Source: Strigamia acuminata
Lineage: Eukaryota; Arthropoda; Chilopoda; Geophilomorpha; Linotaeniidae
Direction of reading: 5' to 3'
NCBI GenBank assembly: GCA_949358305.1
Contig: OX442317.1
Span: 11,164,186 to 11,228,185 of the forward strand
DNA: 64,000 nucleotides
The position numbers were made by a program, and so were the translations under genes. The notes under the pieces are model-generated. The model made no database searches and had not been told where the DNA came from. It saw nothing but the letters and a program-made list of their open reading frames with translations. Positions 9,395 to 20,101 of this stretch are shown here, one piece after another; position 1 is the first letter of the stretch; each line of letters opens with the position of its first letter.

Positions 9395-10732
9395 TTAAAA
9401 GTTTGCATATAAACACATTTTATTCTTTTCAGGATTTCGTCCTTCGTATTTGTAAGTTAGCGGCAATGAATCCGCGGACATCGTTCGCTTGTTATATTTC
9501 AAAGACGATTCGTAAGTATTCATTTTCAATCTGATGAAATCATTGAGCGAGACTTTCGTGTCTGCAATTAACAATTCATTCTTACATATATCGATAGTTG
9601 AGACTAATCCAACACCTTCAACAAATGTCACATTAGGTAATAAAGTACGAAAAACTACTTTATTCGAATCTTCTATTACACTGGGGACACAGAATGACAA
9701 TGTGTGTAAAGCCATCGCTGAGTACATTCTGGCTCGTGTAGTGTCAAAGAAATTTAGTAATCCCTTCTTTCTATTTACAATTAACTGCCTCATAGATAAT
9801 CCAGCCAAATGAAGCAGGTTGTTTAATCCTTTAAGTTTGATAGAAGTCAATATCGCTTCACCGGGTAATGGATTTGTTACATTTAATGTCAAACCATTAT
9901 GGATTTCTTGCGTCGCTAATTCAGGCTTTTCTTTAATGAGAGTTTCATTTGCAGGATCTGTAAATGCAGTCGGGATCAATTCCATCGTCAAAGTTTTATC
10001 CACGTTTAAATGGAAATTTTTTCCTTTCTCGACATACGTGGATTTTGCAGCTAATGGATGGATCAAATTGCTCATCATAATTGCCTCTTGCTCATAAACC
10101 CCTGCCAAACATCTCGTATTGTCTTTGTTATCAGAACTCTGATACAACATGTCTTCAAAGTTTTTAATCTTGCTTATATCTAACTGCGTATTTGTAGAAG
10201 GAGACGTCTGAATATCGTGAATGTGATGAAAGTAACCAAATATGTAAGGATTGATCGAATAAGGTTTGTCGCTAATTTTAACAATGGGTATTTTTGAATC
10301 GACGTTGAATAAATTTTCACGATCGCACATCAGCAAATCGATTAGCAGTACACCAGAGGGTAGTATTATAGTATCTTTCTTGAATACTATTTGGTCATCA
10401 TCTAGTAATCCTGGAATGGGTTTATACGCCTTAAGGAACGGACCTTCTTTGGGGCCATTTTCGTCGTCTGTTTGAGTTTTTTTTGACATGCAGTTTAAAC
10501 TCCTCACGTTTTCTGAATGATAGGCTTCATAAAGGCCGTATTTAACCAAAAGACAGTTGTTACATATACGAAGAAATAAATTTGTAGGATAGCCTGTATT
10601 GTTATAATACTTCCCGAAATTTTTTTTGTCAAAACTGATTAGTTTATGTGACAACAAACAATCTTGATCATTACAGAATGGTGAGAGTGAAAGTAAAGGT
10701 ACGCGAAAATCTGTCACTGATGGTATGTACAT
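9395..10732 (-). CDS. Zinc-cluster family protein, copy 2 (unknown function)
   Basis: 445 residues, ATG start. It shares the whole ordered motif set of the family: CNDQDCLLSH, RICNNCLLVKYGLYE, EGPFLKAYKP, PSGVLLIDLLM, NPYIFGYFHHIHD, RQLIVNRKKG, HTLSFCVP, EGVGLVST-x2-IC-x2-ELLI and a final YEGRNPEKNKMCLY. The copies align along their full length with similar size, so they arose by whole-gene duplication. It is divergent from the coiled-coil gene starting at 10889, sharing a 156-base promoter region. It is intact and AT-rich like the other viral genes. Confidence 0.72.
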   Translation of the reverse strand: MYIPSVTDFRVPLLSLSPFCNDQDCLLSHKLISFDKKNFGKYYNNTGYPTNLFLRICNNCLLVKYGLYEAYHSENVRSLNCMSKKTQTDDENGPKEGPFLKAYKPIPGLLDDDQIVFKKDTIILPSGVLLIDLLMCDRENLFNVDSKIPIVKISDKPYSINPYIFGYFHHIHDIQTSPSTNTQLDISKIKNFEDMLYQSSDNKDNTRCLAGVYEQEAIMMSNLIHPLAAKSTYVEKGKNFHLNVDKTLTMELIPTAFTDPANETLIKEKPELATQEIHNGLTLNVTNPLPGEAILTSIKLKGLNNLLHLAGLSMRQLIVNRKKGLLNFFDTTRARMYSAMALHTLSFCVPSVIEDSNKVVFRTLLPNVTFVEGVGLVSTIDICKNELLIADTKVSLNDFIRLKMNTYESSLKYNKRTMSADSLPLTYKYEGRNPEKNKMCLYANF

Positions 10733-10888
10733 GCTTATATTCTGATACCAGTCTTGTTATAATATTATTATTATTTTATGATGAATATTTTTTTAAAGAG
10801 ATTAAAAAAAACTCAAATTTTAATAAATTGTCATCAATCATCATTCCCTTTAAAATTTGAATACGAAATTCTGATAAGTTACGTTAGT

Positions 10889-11353
10889 ATGACTAATCCG
10901 GAAGATAACACTCTTACGACATTAAATACAGGTCTAGAGACTCTTTTAAGAGATATAGATAAAACACCCGAAGTTGTTTTACCTCAAATACAACAATTTG
11001 CTAAATTCATCGAATCGCAGACAATACCCAAAGTTCCGCAACCACCCCCAGATCTTGAAGCATTTGATCTGCGGGTCAGCGAACAAGTACAACAAATCAG
11101 CAATCGATTCAAACGACAATTAGAAAACGAAAGAAAACGGTCTGCTCGCAGTGATGTTATAGAAAAATCAACTTCAAGTATAATAGATAAATTGCCAGAA
11201 CTATTGGACAATCGAGAAGGTGAAGCACGATCGGAAGGACTCAATAATGCACTGGGGGACCTTACAAATAGTCTAATTCGTGGAGCACAATTCGGAAACA
11301 ACGATTTTTATCCACAACCTAGACAAAGATCTGTAGTAAACATAAATAATTAG
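10889..11353 (+). CDS. Small acidic/basic coiled-coil protein (unknown)
   Basis: 154 residues from the ATG at 10889 (MTNPEDN). A longer in-frame version from 10778 exists but begins in the AT-rich promoter region and reads as non-coding. The middle (about residues 50-90) is charged and helical, with RLENER-type heptads in RFKRQLENERKRSARS. The C-terminus is Arg/Gln/Asn-rich (QPRQRS). A Pro-rich stretch PKVPQPPPDL precedes the helix. It sits between copies 2 and 3 of the zinc-cluster family on the opposite strand. A virion or DNA-packaging role is possible but nothing shows it. Confidence 0.62.
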   Translation: MTNPEDNTLTTLNTGLETLLRDIDKTPEVVLPQIQQFAKFIESQTIPKVPQPPPDLEAFDLRVSEQVQQISNRFKRQLENERKRSARSDVIEKSTSSIIDKLPELLDNREGEARSEGLNNALGDLTNSLIRGAQFGNNDFYPQPRQRSVVNINN

Positions 11354-11422
11354 ATAAATTACTGCGCTTATAAAGCGGTCAATTTAAAAAAAACTAAAAT
11401 TAACACACGTCGCGAATTTTAT

Positions 11423-12784
11423 TTACAGAAATTTATAAATACATTCTTTAGTCACACCAGTATTTCGACCCTCCATTAAAATTGGCATTTCCGTTTCATC
11501 GTGGTGTGGCAAATGTATCGTATTATACGATAAATGATCTTTGTAAACGTTAATTTTCAATTTGACATAATTTCTTATCGTTATTTGCTGGTCTATTATT
11601 AACAAGTCGTTTTCGCAAATATCTCTCGTCGTTATAAGTCCAATTCCCTCTTCCCATGTGACATTAGGTCTGTGTTCTCTGAACACTTTAGCTTGATCAT
11701 CCTCTGTTATTATAGAAGGAAGACAAAACGAAGAAATATGCAATTCAATTGCGCTGTTCGTATTTTCAGATACGCCACTATACAATTCTAGTAGATATTG
11801 TTTTCGATTCACTATCAACTGCTTCATGGATAAAAGATGAGTGAATAACATTTCATTTAGAAGTTGGATTTTTCGACTACCTACTTTATATAGTTTTTCT
11901 AATAAGTTCGTAGTGGTTATGGCATGTAACAGCGATTCATGATCATCATTTTTTTCGTTTCTTAGCTTAATAAAGTCTTTTATTTTGTAATATAATATTT
12001 TTTTTGATCCGATTATAGAAGATTCTGCTGTTTTAACGTAATTAGATAAGCTGGACATAGGAGAAATGAGATTACCTATCATTAGAGCATCCACATCATA
12101 CGTTGCTTCCAGCGGGGTATGCTTAGGATTGAAATTTTCGCACCACAAATAATCATCGATGGTTGAGTACGTTCCCTTGCGTAATGTTTTTGAGTAATTA
12201 GATGGATGACTTTTTACATCATGTAAGTGTTTAAAATATGCATATAAATATGGATTTAAAGTAAGCACATTATTTGTTGTATTTTTAATTGTAGATGTAA
12301 CAGTGGGATCGGGCCTGTATTGTACTTGGGGGATATTAATATTTGCATTATACAATTTAGTGTTCAAACTCATTAGTATTTCCAATAAGATTTGTCCAGA
12401 AGGAAATACTAAAGTATTAGCCTTAAAAACTATCTGCTTCTGAGGGATTAAATTCTGTACAGGTTTACATGCTTTTAAGAATGGCCCTTCTACTGATTTC
12501 TCGGTAGACATATTGAGCGTTTTCATTAGTATACAACTTAATAAAGACAAACTTGTAGCACTTGTTTCGTATATTCCGAATTTGGCCCGCAAACAATTTT
12601 GACAGATTCTTGGAAATACATTGGTTGGCTCAGAAGGATTCGAATAATGTTTACCGAAATTTTTAGAATCGATTGATGCTAAATTATGACTCAGGGCACA
12701 ATCGAGATTTAAACAATGCGAATTTTGTGCAAGTTCAGTTACAAACGTGTTCTCGTAAGAAGGTACAAATGGTACTGTTGTCAT
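11423..12784 (-). CDS. Zinc-cluster family protein, copy 3 (unknown function)
   Basis: 453 residues, ATG start. It carries the family marks CLNLDCALSH, RICQNCLRAKFGIYE, EGPFLKACKP, PSGQILLEILM, NPYLYAYFKHLHD, KQLIVNRKQ, SSFCLP, EGIGLITT-x2-IC-x2-DLLI and MEGRNTG. It is the most diverged copy: the middle block after NPYLY has an insertion, and a later block carries KIRLRN-like charged residues. A T13-A6 tract lies about 38 bases upstream of the ATG. It is convergent with the coiled-coil gene, 69 bases apart. Confidence 0.72.
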   Translation of the reverse strand: MTTVPFVPSYENTFVTELAQNSHCLNLDCALSHNLASIDSKNFGKHYSNPSEPTNVFPRICQNCLRAKFGIYETSATSLSLLSCILMKTLNMSTEKSVEGPFLKACKPVQNLIPQKQIVFKANTLVFPSGQILLEILMSLNTKLYNANINIPQVQYRPDPTVTSTIKNTTNNVLTLNPYLYAYFKHLHDVKSHPSNYSKTLRKGTYSTIDDYLWCENFNPKHTPLEATYDVDALMIGNLISPMSSLSNYVKTAESSIIGSKKILYYKIKDFIKLRNEKNDDHESLLHAITTTNLLEKLYKVGSRKIQLLNEMLFTHLLSMKQLIVNRKQYLLELYSGVSENTNSAIELHISSFCLPSIITEDDQAKVFREHRPNVTWEEGIGLITTRDICENDLLIIDQQITIRNYVKLKINVYKDHLSYNTIHLPHHDETEMPILMEGRNTGVTKECIYKFL

Positions 12785-12821
12785 ATCAAATATTGTTATT
12801 TTTTAATATGGGAAGATATTC

Positions 12822-12840
12822 TTTTTTTTTTTTTAAAAAA
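12822..12840 (-). promoter_or_regulatory. T13-A6 tract upstream of copy 3
   Basis: A long T run followed by six A (as read on the plus strand) lies 38-56 bases upstream of the start codon at 12784. It is of the same type as the other T/A tracts. Confidence 0.35.
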
Positions 12841-14688
12841 CCAATTCACCGTTTGATTCAAATTTGAAAAAGTTTTATAAAAATCAGATCATATATTGTA
12901 CAACACTCATACAGTTACATGAGATGATGATGTTTATTTCTTGTACAATCCGCGATTTATGAATAAAACGCTTTTTATGATTTAGTTGAAATTCAGTGAC
13001 AATATGTTCAGACATTCTACCACACCAGCACGTCCAATTTTTCTGGGACACTGCTGAAAAAGGAAGTATTTTGGTGATCCTTATTTTAATCATATATTTG
13101 TGACACAAGAACTTTTGTTAATAAATGATCACACTATGTGTAGCGATTTGGTTCCACGTTTAAACCTTCTTATAAACTTATCTATATTTTTAATTGGTTA
13201 TTTGCTCACATATGTCTATCCATTTGATAACATCCAAAAAGATTCCATTTTAGGACATTTCGCTGTTCCCGTGTAGCAGCCACGCGCCCAAACCACTTTA
13301 ATTCTATTGAAAATAGCCCTAAAACGGGTTTGGTGGTCGTGCAGACGACGCGAGCTGCTCCGGCACGCTCTAAAACCCGATACCGATCAGGCATAGGGAA
13401 CCCAAGTTCAGAAAACTACTTTTCCGACCGTTGAGTGGTCAAAAAAAGTACTTCAAGGGGTAAACAAGGGGTGGACAGCACGTTTGAGCACAAACACGAG
13501 ATCAAACCTGCCAGAATTGGCGAAACCAGCGGCTGGAACGGCGCACACTCGTCGGGTCGCGATTATACCCGATCGCGACGGAAAACGAACCGAGCAATGG
13601 CGACGAAAGTCACATGACCTCGAATTCAAACCTAAACGGTCCTAAAACGTGCTGAATCTTTAATGGAAAGCTAATATGGGCCTAGGATGCTCAAATTACT
13701 TCAAAACAAGTGGAAACAAAAGCGGAAATCAAAACGAACGAGCCGACGCTTGAAAAGAGACAAAATGGCGGATCGCCAGACACGACAACTGCTCCCGACC
13801 ACTTCTAACGTCGATTTAGCGGTTATGGGCCACGAAATCGCCCTTTCTAAGTGGCGGAATCGACAGAAGCGGGTCAAATTGGTCTATGTCGACCAAGAAC
13901 TCGACCAACTATCCATTTATTGACGAGAAAATGGATTTGGAGTCGGTTGAAGCGATAACCACCTTGTTCTAGGAATGAGCGCGCGATCAGCGATCAAGGC
14001 CAAACGCTCTGAGCAGACGATGCGACTAGAAACCAAACGAAAGGACAGGTTTTTGTGATATGTTTCTAGGTAAAATAGTCAATCTGCGGCTATTTATGAA
14101 GAAAATATAAAATTATTTTGTGATCTTGTAATTTTTGAAAGCATATTTTTAATAAAAATAAAATAAAAAATAAATAAATAAATTGTGTTTCTATTAACAT
14201 GTGACATACAGTAGTCAAAACAATTGAAACCTTTTGCAATACATTTAATATTTAAAATTGCGAAAATGATTTGCATCTAATATGGCACATTGTTTTTCAT
14301 GATTAGAAAAACTATGCCAAAACTTTCATTTTTTTCAAAAGATTTTATTTAGAAATGCTGTTAATTAGATTAGACGAGTATTACGTTTGCATTGGAACAG
14401 TTTTTTTTATTTCAAATAAACGTGTGTAGTAGCAAAGCTCAAGGATAGCAACCATAATCACGAAAATAAAAAATTAAAATTGTACATTTACAAAAAAAAA
14501 TATTATTAAATTTTATATTTATAATTCAACTAAAAAATTAGATTATAATTGTTGGTCTGCGATCCAAATCGGTGAGATTTAATGTCATTTTGTATAAAAT
14601 CAAAATTACTTTGCGTAGCATCGCAGTTAATGTGACATCAGCATTGGACATTCAAACGTGACAATTCGACTATCGTCGGACAGCAGAG
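12841..14688. other. Host-like intergenic with a GC-richer block
   Basis: 13200-14050 is clearly richer in G and C than its surroundings and has several short open frames on both strands (for example 13435-13617 and 13687-13923) with no recognisable domain. It reads like old transposon or host sequence. 14080-14680 is AT-rich and would hold the FEM-1 promoter. The virus-to-host junction should lie near 12.85-13.2 kb. Confidence 0.45.
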
Positions 14689-16656
14689 ATGCCATCAATC
14701 TGTTTTCTATGCGAAACCCCACCGCCTTCGACTACCACAACAGCATCGGAATCTCTCGAACAACGCGTTTACACTGCAGCGCGTGAAGGAAATCACTCTG
14801 CCTTATCCATTCTCCTGGACGGTAAACTCGATCACGAAATTGCCCACCTTCTAAGTCACATAACAGAACTAGACGAACAGAAATTCTCACCTCTCCTAAT
14901 TGCAGCCTTTAAAGGTCACGAACATGTCGTGAAACTTTTATTGACGAAATTCAAACCAATCATCCAGCAAGAAGGTGCGATTTTAATCGATGGTCGTATA
15001 ATCGAAGGTGTCACTCCTCTGTATTGTGCCGCCTTAGGAGTGGCATTAAAAACTATAAAAACTTTAATTACAAATAATGCCAACATAAACTACTTGACCA
15101 AAACGAAATCGTCTCCACTGCACGCTGCCTGTTTAACGGGCAGTTTGGATACCGTACAATACCTAGTTGAAAATAATGCGGACATACACCTAGCGGACAC
15201 CCACCAAGACACATGCTTGATGATAGCAGCCAGGAAAGGCTATTCGCATGTCGTATCTTACCTATTGGAAAGAGGTGCTAATCCTAATATCAAATCGTGC
15301 AGCGGCGCGACGGCGTTACACTATGCTGCGGAGCACGATCACCTTAAGATCGTGGAAACCCTGATACAAAAAGGTGCTGAAAATCTCCGAGATGAGCACG
15401 GAATGACGCCGCTGCTATCCGCCGCCGCAAAAACCCACACCAAAGTAGTTGAGTTCCTTTTATTGTGGGGCAATGTATCGCGAGAAGAGAAAATCCATGG
15501 TTTGGAATTAGTCGGAGCTTCTATGTCAGCTAAAAGCCACAATGAATATGTCATGAGCACTGCGTTCAAATACTTGCTTCGGGGTATGGAGCTCCGATTT
15601 CATCCAGGATTGAAACCAGTGTTGAAACCCGAGTGTCTCAAATTGATAGTGTACGAGAACCATACGGAGTGTCAAACAATGGATCAGCTTATGCTAATTA
15701 AAACGAATTACTACAAGTTAAAAATGGAGGCTTTGGTGATTTGGGAGAGGATTCTTGGAGTACACAACCCCAATGTCGCTGATACGGCGATTTTGTGTGG
15801 ACGAGAGTTTTTTGCGTCGTTAAACTACGATCGGTGTATAGAACTATGGGTTTATGCTTTGCGACTACAACAGGACATCCATACATCTGCCTCCGTAATC
15901 TTGAATAAAATTGTATACGTGTTTTGTGTTGCAACAACCTGCAGAGTTGATATATCATTCGAGATATTGAGCCAGGTGCTTAAAAGAGGCATTTTAGAGT
16001 TGGAGCACAACCAAGCTTGGCTTAACAGCGGCGAAAATAAAATTTATAGATGTGAAATGGACAACAACGTTGTGACGATTGTATATTTACTTATTTTAGT
16101 AACAAAAAAGATTGAGAATACATCGAAGGAAGAGAAGGAGCTCATTTATACATTGGTATCTAAATTGAATTATCTCCGACCAACTACTAGATATAACAGA
16201 TATTCACTTCTGCATATTGTGGTGCAGCCACAAATGGCGAGGGGTAACTATTTTTATGATTGTATTGCCAACGCAGACGTTGTCAGACTGTTGATTAAGT
16301 GTGGTGCTGAAGTGAACATTCGTGACAAGAACGGAAACTCTCCTTTGCATTTAATTGCCATTTACCAGATACCCAACACTGACTGTTCCGTAAGCCATTC
16401 GGTATTAATGGAATTGATAAACAGTAAGGCGCACCTGGATATTGTCAACAACAATGGACAGACCCCGTACGACGTTGCAACGAATTGTAACACCAAGAGT
16501 ACATTACTTACACTAGTTAATTCCAAACTAAATCTCGGATGTATTGCAGCTAAAGCAGTGTGCAGATATAAGATTCCATATCATCGCGAACGCGTACCAC
16601 AAATTTTACACCGTTTTATTGAACTTCATGGATTTATTGATGTTACTGGACGCTAA
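14689..16656 (+). CDS. FEM-1 homologue, substrate receptor of a CUL2 ubiquitin ligase
   Basis: 655 residues in a single exon, ATG start. FEM-1 proteins recognise C-terminal degrons and link them to elongin-CUL2; the nematode founder acts in sex determination. The order fits the family: an N-terminal ankyrin block (about 25-265, with TPLYCAAL, SPLHAACL and TALHYAAEHDH repeats), a TPR-like helical middle (about 330-440, with YKLKMEALVIWERILG), a second ankyrin pair (about 510-600, with YSLLHIVV and NSPLHLIA) and a BC-box-like end (LGCIAAKAV, about 613-621) followed by VPQILHRFIELHG. The length matches FEM-1 (about 620-670). GC content and codon use are higher than in the viral genes, and there is no T/A tract, so this is a host gene. 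The lack of introns could be normal or show a retrocopy; no poly-A tail or target repeat was clear. Confidence 0.88.
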   Translation: MPSICFLCETPPPSTTTTASESLEQRVYTAAREGNHSALSILLDGKLDHEIAHLLSHITELDEQKFSPLLIAAFKGHEHVVKLLLTKFKPIIQQEGAILIDGRIIEGVTPLYCAALGVALKTIKTLITNNANINYLTKTKSSPLHAACLTGSLDTVQYLVENNADIHLADTHQDTCLMIAARKGYSHVVSYLLERGANPNIKSCSGATALHYAAEHDHLKIVETLIQKGAENLRDEHGMTPLLSAAAKTHTKVVEFLLLWGNVSREEKIHGLELVGASMSAKSHNEYVMSTAFKYLLRGMELRFHPGLKPVLKPECLKLIVYENHTECQTMDQLMLIKTNYYKLKMEALVIWERILGVHNPNVADTAILCGREFFASLNYDRCIELWVYALRLQQDIHTSASVILNKIVYVFCVATTCRVDISFEILSQVLKRGILELEHNQAWLNSGENKIYRCEMDNNVVTIVYLLILVTKKIENTSKEEKELIYTLVSKLNYLRPTTRYNRYSLLHIVVQPQMARGNYFYDCIANADVVRLLIKCGAEVNIRDKNGNSPLHLIAIYQIPNTDCSVSHSVLMELINSKAHLDIVNNNGQTPYDVATNCNTKSTLLTLVNSKLNLGCIAAKAVCRYKIPYHRERVPQILHRFIELHGFIDVTGR

Positions 16657-17103
16657 ACGCTATATTTGAGACACTGAACACTTTGGGAATGTATCCGTTT
16701 TAAACCGTGGACGTCCCTTGTGTGTCGAGCTGGACAAGAACATCGCCCACCCCATAAGAGATGCGACCGCGACCGCTGGTTTATTCAGCTCTTAGAATAT
16801 AAGGACAGGGCATTATCAAACGCAAGCTTAATTACGAAAAAAAAATTTTCTCGGGCAAAACTGTTAATAAAAGACGGTTTCTCATTCAAATCTTTGTTAA
16901 TCTTTATAGTATAGTCTTTCATCATCCCTGTTATCCAGTGTTATAGATGAGGAGAATCCCCAGAATTGAAACCAGAATGAGATAAAGAAAGGATGCAAGC
17001 CAATAATAACTACTTTGTAATAGGTGTTTTAACAAACAAAATTCAATAAGGACTTATCTACAGAGCTGTTGTTGTAATTCCATCAGCTTTAATCACACCA
17101 CTA
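16657..17103. other. FEM-1 3' flank, no further gene
   Basis: This holds the 3' end of the FEM-1 gene and AT-rich DNA up to the palindromic element. AATAAAA occurs near 16865. Nothing else is supported. Confidence 0.5.
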
Positions 17104-17432
17104 CAGTCAGTGCACGGTATCTTGATGCTAAATTCGTACTGCGCATCCCATTCTGCGCAGACAATTTTCTAATTCCAGTTGTTATTTAGCAGTATTAAGC
17201 CTAATATTAGGCCTATCAATGCTAAAATAAAGTAAATAAACACAAATATTTTGGTTATACTGTGAGAATTACTTTTAATGATTAGTTTTTTGTTGTTTAT
17301 TTACTTTATTTTAGCATTATTAGGCCTAATAATAGGCTTAATACTGCTAAATAACAACTGGAATTAGAAAATCGTCTGCGCAGAATGGGATGCGCAGTAC
17401 GAATTTAGCATCAAGATACCGTGTGCTGACTG
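17104..17432. mobile_element. Palindromic MITE with about 140-base inverted arms and TA target duplication
   Basis: The left arm (17104-about 17243) and right arm (about 17293-17432) are near-perfect inverted repeats; the ends are CAGTCAGTGCACGG and its complement. TA flanks both ends (17102-17103 and 17433-17434). The internal loop is about 50 bases. Long arms, no coding capacity and a TA duplication fit a non-autonomous Tc1/mariner-like element. A related end, complement CAGTTAGCGCCTGTATCTTG, occurs near 59409-59434. Confidence 0.85.
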
Positions 17433-17562
17433 TAGGCACCATTTTATTTTCGAGGTAGTTGGACTTTTTACATTTGTATTTATTTTTATTTTTTTACTAA
17501 TTAATAAAAAAAATAAACACTTGTATAAAGCAAACAAATTTTTATTTTCATTATTTTTAACA

Positions 17563-18806
17563 CTACTTTTTACAGCGTTTAGTTGAAGGCAAAATGTCAT
17601 AAAATATCATTTCATCATTCCAACAGCGGCGCTGGAAGAAACAATGGTTACAGTTCACATTTCTGTGTACTTGACCAATGGGCAACTTATACCTGCATCT
17701 GAAACATGGTCCGAACAACAACATATTTAAAGTTTCTTTGGTCCGGTAGCTAGAAAAGAAACAACAGTCTTATCATTTGCCAAGCTCAACTGCTCGTGTT
17801 ATGTGGTCATAAATGAAACCATGCTGTACCAATTCTCAGGGTGCTTTTTGTCTACTGTGTCACAACCTGTTTCATCTCTTGTCTCAAAAATTATTTCTTC
17901 TTCCGGTTTTGAACCGTCATCAGGCTGTAATTCTAATAAACAACTAAAAAAAATAAAAATATTTGCTGGTCAGTTTACATTTGATACCATGAACAGTGTA
18001 AGCTGTGTAGCTTGGACATAGGACGGGTTCCACAAACTTGTCAGATCTAGAAAATGTCTGTTCTATTGGGGGGGTATACGCTCTCTGGTCCGGACAAATG
18101 CCACATGTCAAGACTGGAGAGTTAGAGAAAATCAATTTCCGCTGCATTCAAACAATTCAAAAAAAATTAATTTTTTAATAAAAAACACGAAAAATTAAAT
18201 TAAAAATAGTTTATTGCCAAGTTCGTAAGGGCTTAAAACCGAAATTTGTGCTAATGGGTAGTACAAATGCAAAGTACCACTAAAAATACGTAATGTCTAC
18301 ATTTGTGCACCTGGCGTAACGGTACCTTTAACTCTAATTTTCTTTCCAACCCTTGTGAATCTGCAATAAATTAATAGTTTATTTAAATTTTAGTGTCTTT
18401 ATTTCTTTGCAATTTATTTTATTATAAAATCGGCATTTTTTTTGTTTTTCCGGTCTACACAGCGATTTTTCCTATACGGGACGCATTGGTTTGTCCGGAC
18501 TCCGGAAGGGGGGCTGTCCGGACCAAAGAGCAAATTTTGCATTGGTCTTTACTACCGGTAATTGGGTCCGGGTCCGTGCAAACCTGTCCGGACGATGCTA
18601 TGTCCATGACACACGGCTTACACAGTATGCGCATTTATAACCTGTCACATATTTTTTTTCCATCTTGCAATCTTGGATCATACGAATACCCGCAAATTGT
18701 GCATGCCAAGCCATCAATTTCTCCAAAAAATCTAAACTTAATTGCTGTTTTATCCATTTTAATGTTGTCCTTGAAGCGATCGATTGATTCATTCAACACA
18801 ACTTAA
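17563..18806 (-). CDS. Spliced host gene with zinc-binding Cys pairs (exons only partly resolved)
   Basis: Several open blocks on the minus strand look like exons. A terminal block at 17749-17563 follows a TTTTCTAG acceptor and encodes CFRC and CNHC pairs and FFQRRCW before a stop. A block near 17800-17935 is acidic (PEEEIIFETRDE). A block near 18147-17960 has LTCGICPD. A block near 18790-18655 has LACTICGYSYDP. Repeated C-x2-C pairs suggest zinc ribbons. I could not find one set of donors and acceptors that keeps phase throughout, so the span is approximate and the gene may be broken or transposon-derived. Function is unknown. Confidence 0.33.
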
Positions 18807-20101
18807 AAAAAAACTGAATATTTGAATCTAAGTTTTAGTATAAGATTTTCCACATAATAGTATATCGGGGCATTTAAACATAGCCAGCAGCCTTCGAGAT
18901 CTCAAACACGGCCAAAATGTAGCAATTTTGCCGTGCCAGGCGAAACATTTAAACATGACTGGCAACAATTCAAACCCTGCAGACATATTGGAAGTTAACG
19001 TCAGTCAATGTCACCAGAGGAATGTTTGGCGCGTGCGTCCGAATACATATGACGGACAAAATTAATAGTACAGCCTATCAGAGTGCATTTGTATAATGCT
19101 TTGTTGTATTTAACCATTTGCTTTATAATGAATAAAACCACTTGTTATTCCATTAACCTACTGATTGTTTCGTGCCGAAGATTTACAACAAGATATTTTA
19201 TGCAAAATTCCGCAAGGTGCATCTACAAATCATTCCCACAGATTAATTCTTCAGAACTCTGCAGGGGGGGCATTTGCAGAGTTGAAACTGTATAATTACA
19301 TACTTGTGTAGATTAACCTTGCAGAAATGTGCCAAATTCTGCATAAAAGCACACCGAATTACCGCTGATGGGTTTGCAGGAATGGCTGCACTGAGTTTCC
19401 TTGGTCCTGCAGAATCCTGCATGACAATTATTTATGAGAAACACCATAAAAAAAATCACAATTATATAAACCTAAATATAAAAACTTAGAATTTATTATT
19501 ATTTGTGATTTTTTATGGGTTTAATAAACATAAATACGAAAGAAATCAACTAAATCATTGAAACAAACTATTCAATTCTGTTTGGGTATAGATTTTTGTA
19601 TATTTTAGACAATTATTAATTAATTTCTTCTTTTCTTGTTATCCATGTTATATCTACAAATAATCAAGTTATTGCTTTGTATTGATGTTGTTAGTGACCT
19701 TAATTTTAATTGGTCACACACTATTAGAATTCCTTCCTCTCTCCCGTGAGCAATATACAAAACATTTAAACACACAGACAATAACATCAGGTGGTTAATG
19801 AGGTCATGACATTTTTGAATGCAGTTAATGTCTTGATTTTTTTTGAAATTTAAAGTTTTAAATAAAAATAGCTACATTTAAAAAAATCCACTACACTTGG
19901 GAAACTGAGTGGAATGAAAATCTAAATACAAATGTATACGGTGCTGATTTAATTGACTACCAATTACTGAAAACATTTTGATATACAAGTATGTATATAT
20001 ATTCTGTTCATGGGGCTACTGTCACTTTCATTTTGTTCAGGAATATTGGAGTATCCCTCGTCTAACAAACATTCTACTAGCGCATGCTTTCCAGTTTAAC
20101 A
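18807..20101. other. Host intergenic, no gene resolved
   Basis: Short frames at 19083-19489 have no domain. The phrase with CAGAATTCTGCA-like words (TTCTGCAT, CCTGCAGAATCCTGCA) recurs around 19200-19430 and may be a degraded repeat. The last 300 bases are the flank of the CPEB gene. Confidence 0.4.

Noticed and set aside
7756-12784. Firm call of SET-domain methyltransferases
   Set aside because: Only the C-terminal block is reminiscent; the N-terminal SET core and cofactor-binding motif are not visible.
13435-13923. Two short frames in the GC-richer block as basic nuclear proteins
   Set aside because: Low complexity, no domain, and frames open on both strands, as expected from GC-rich debris.
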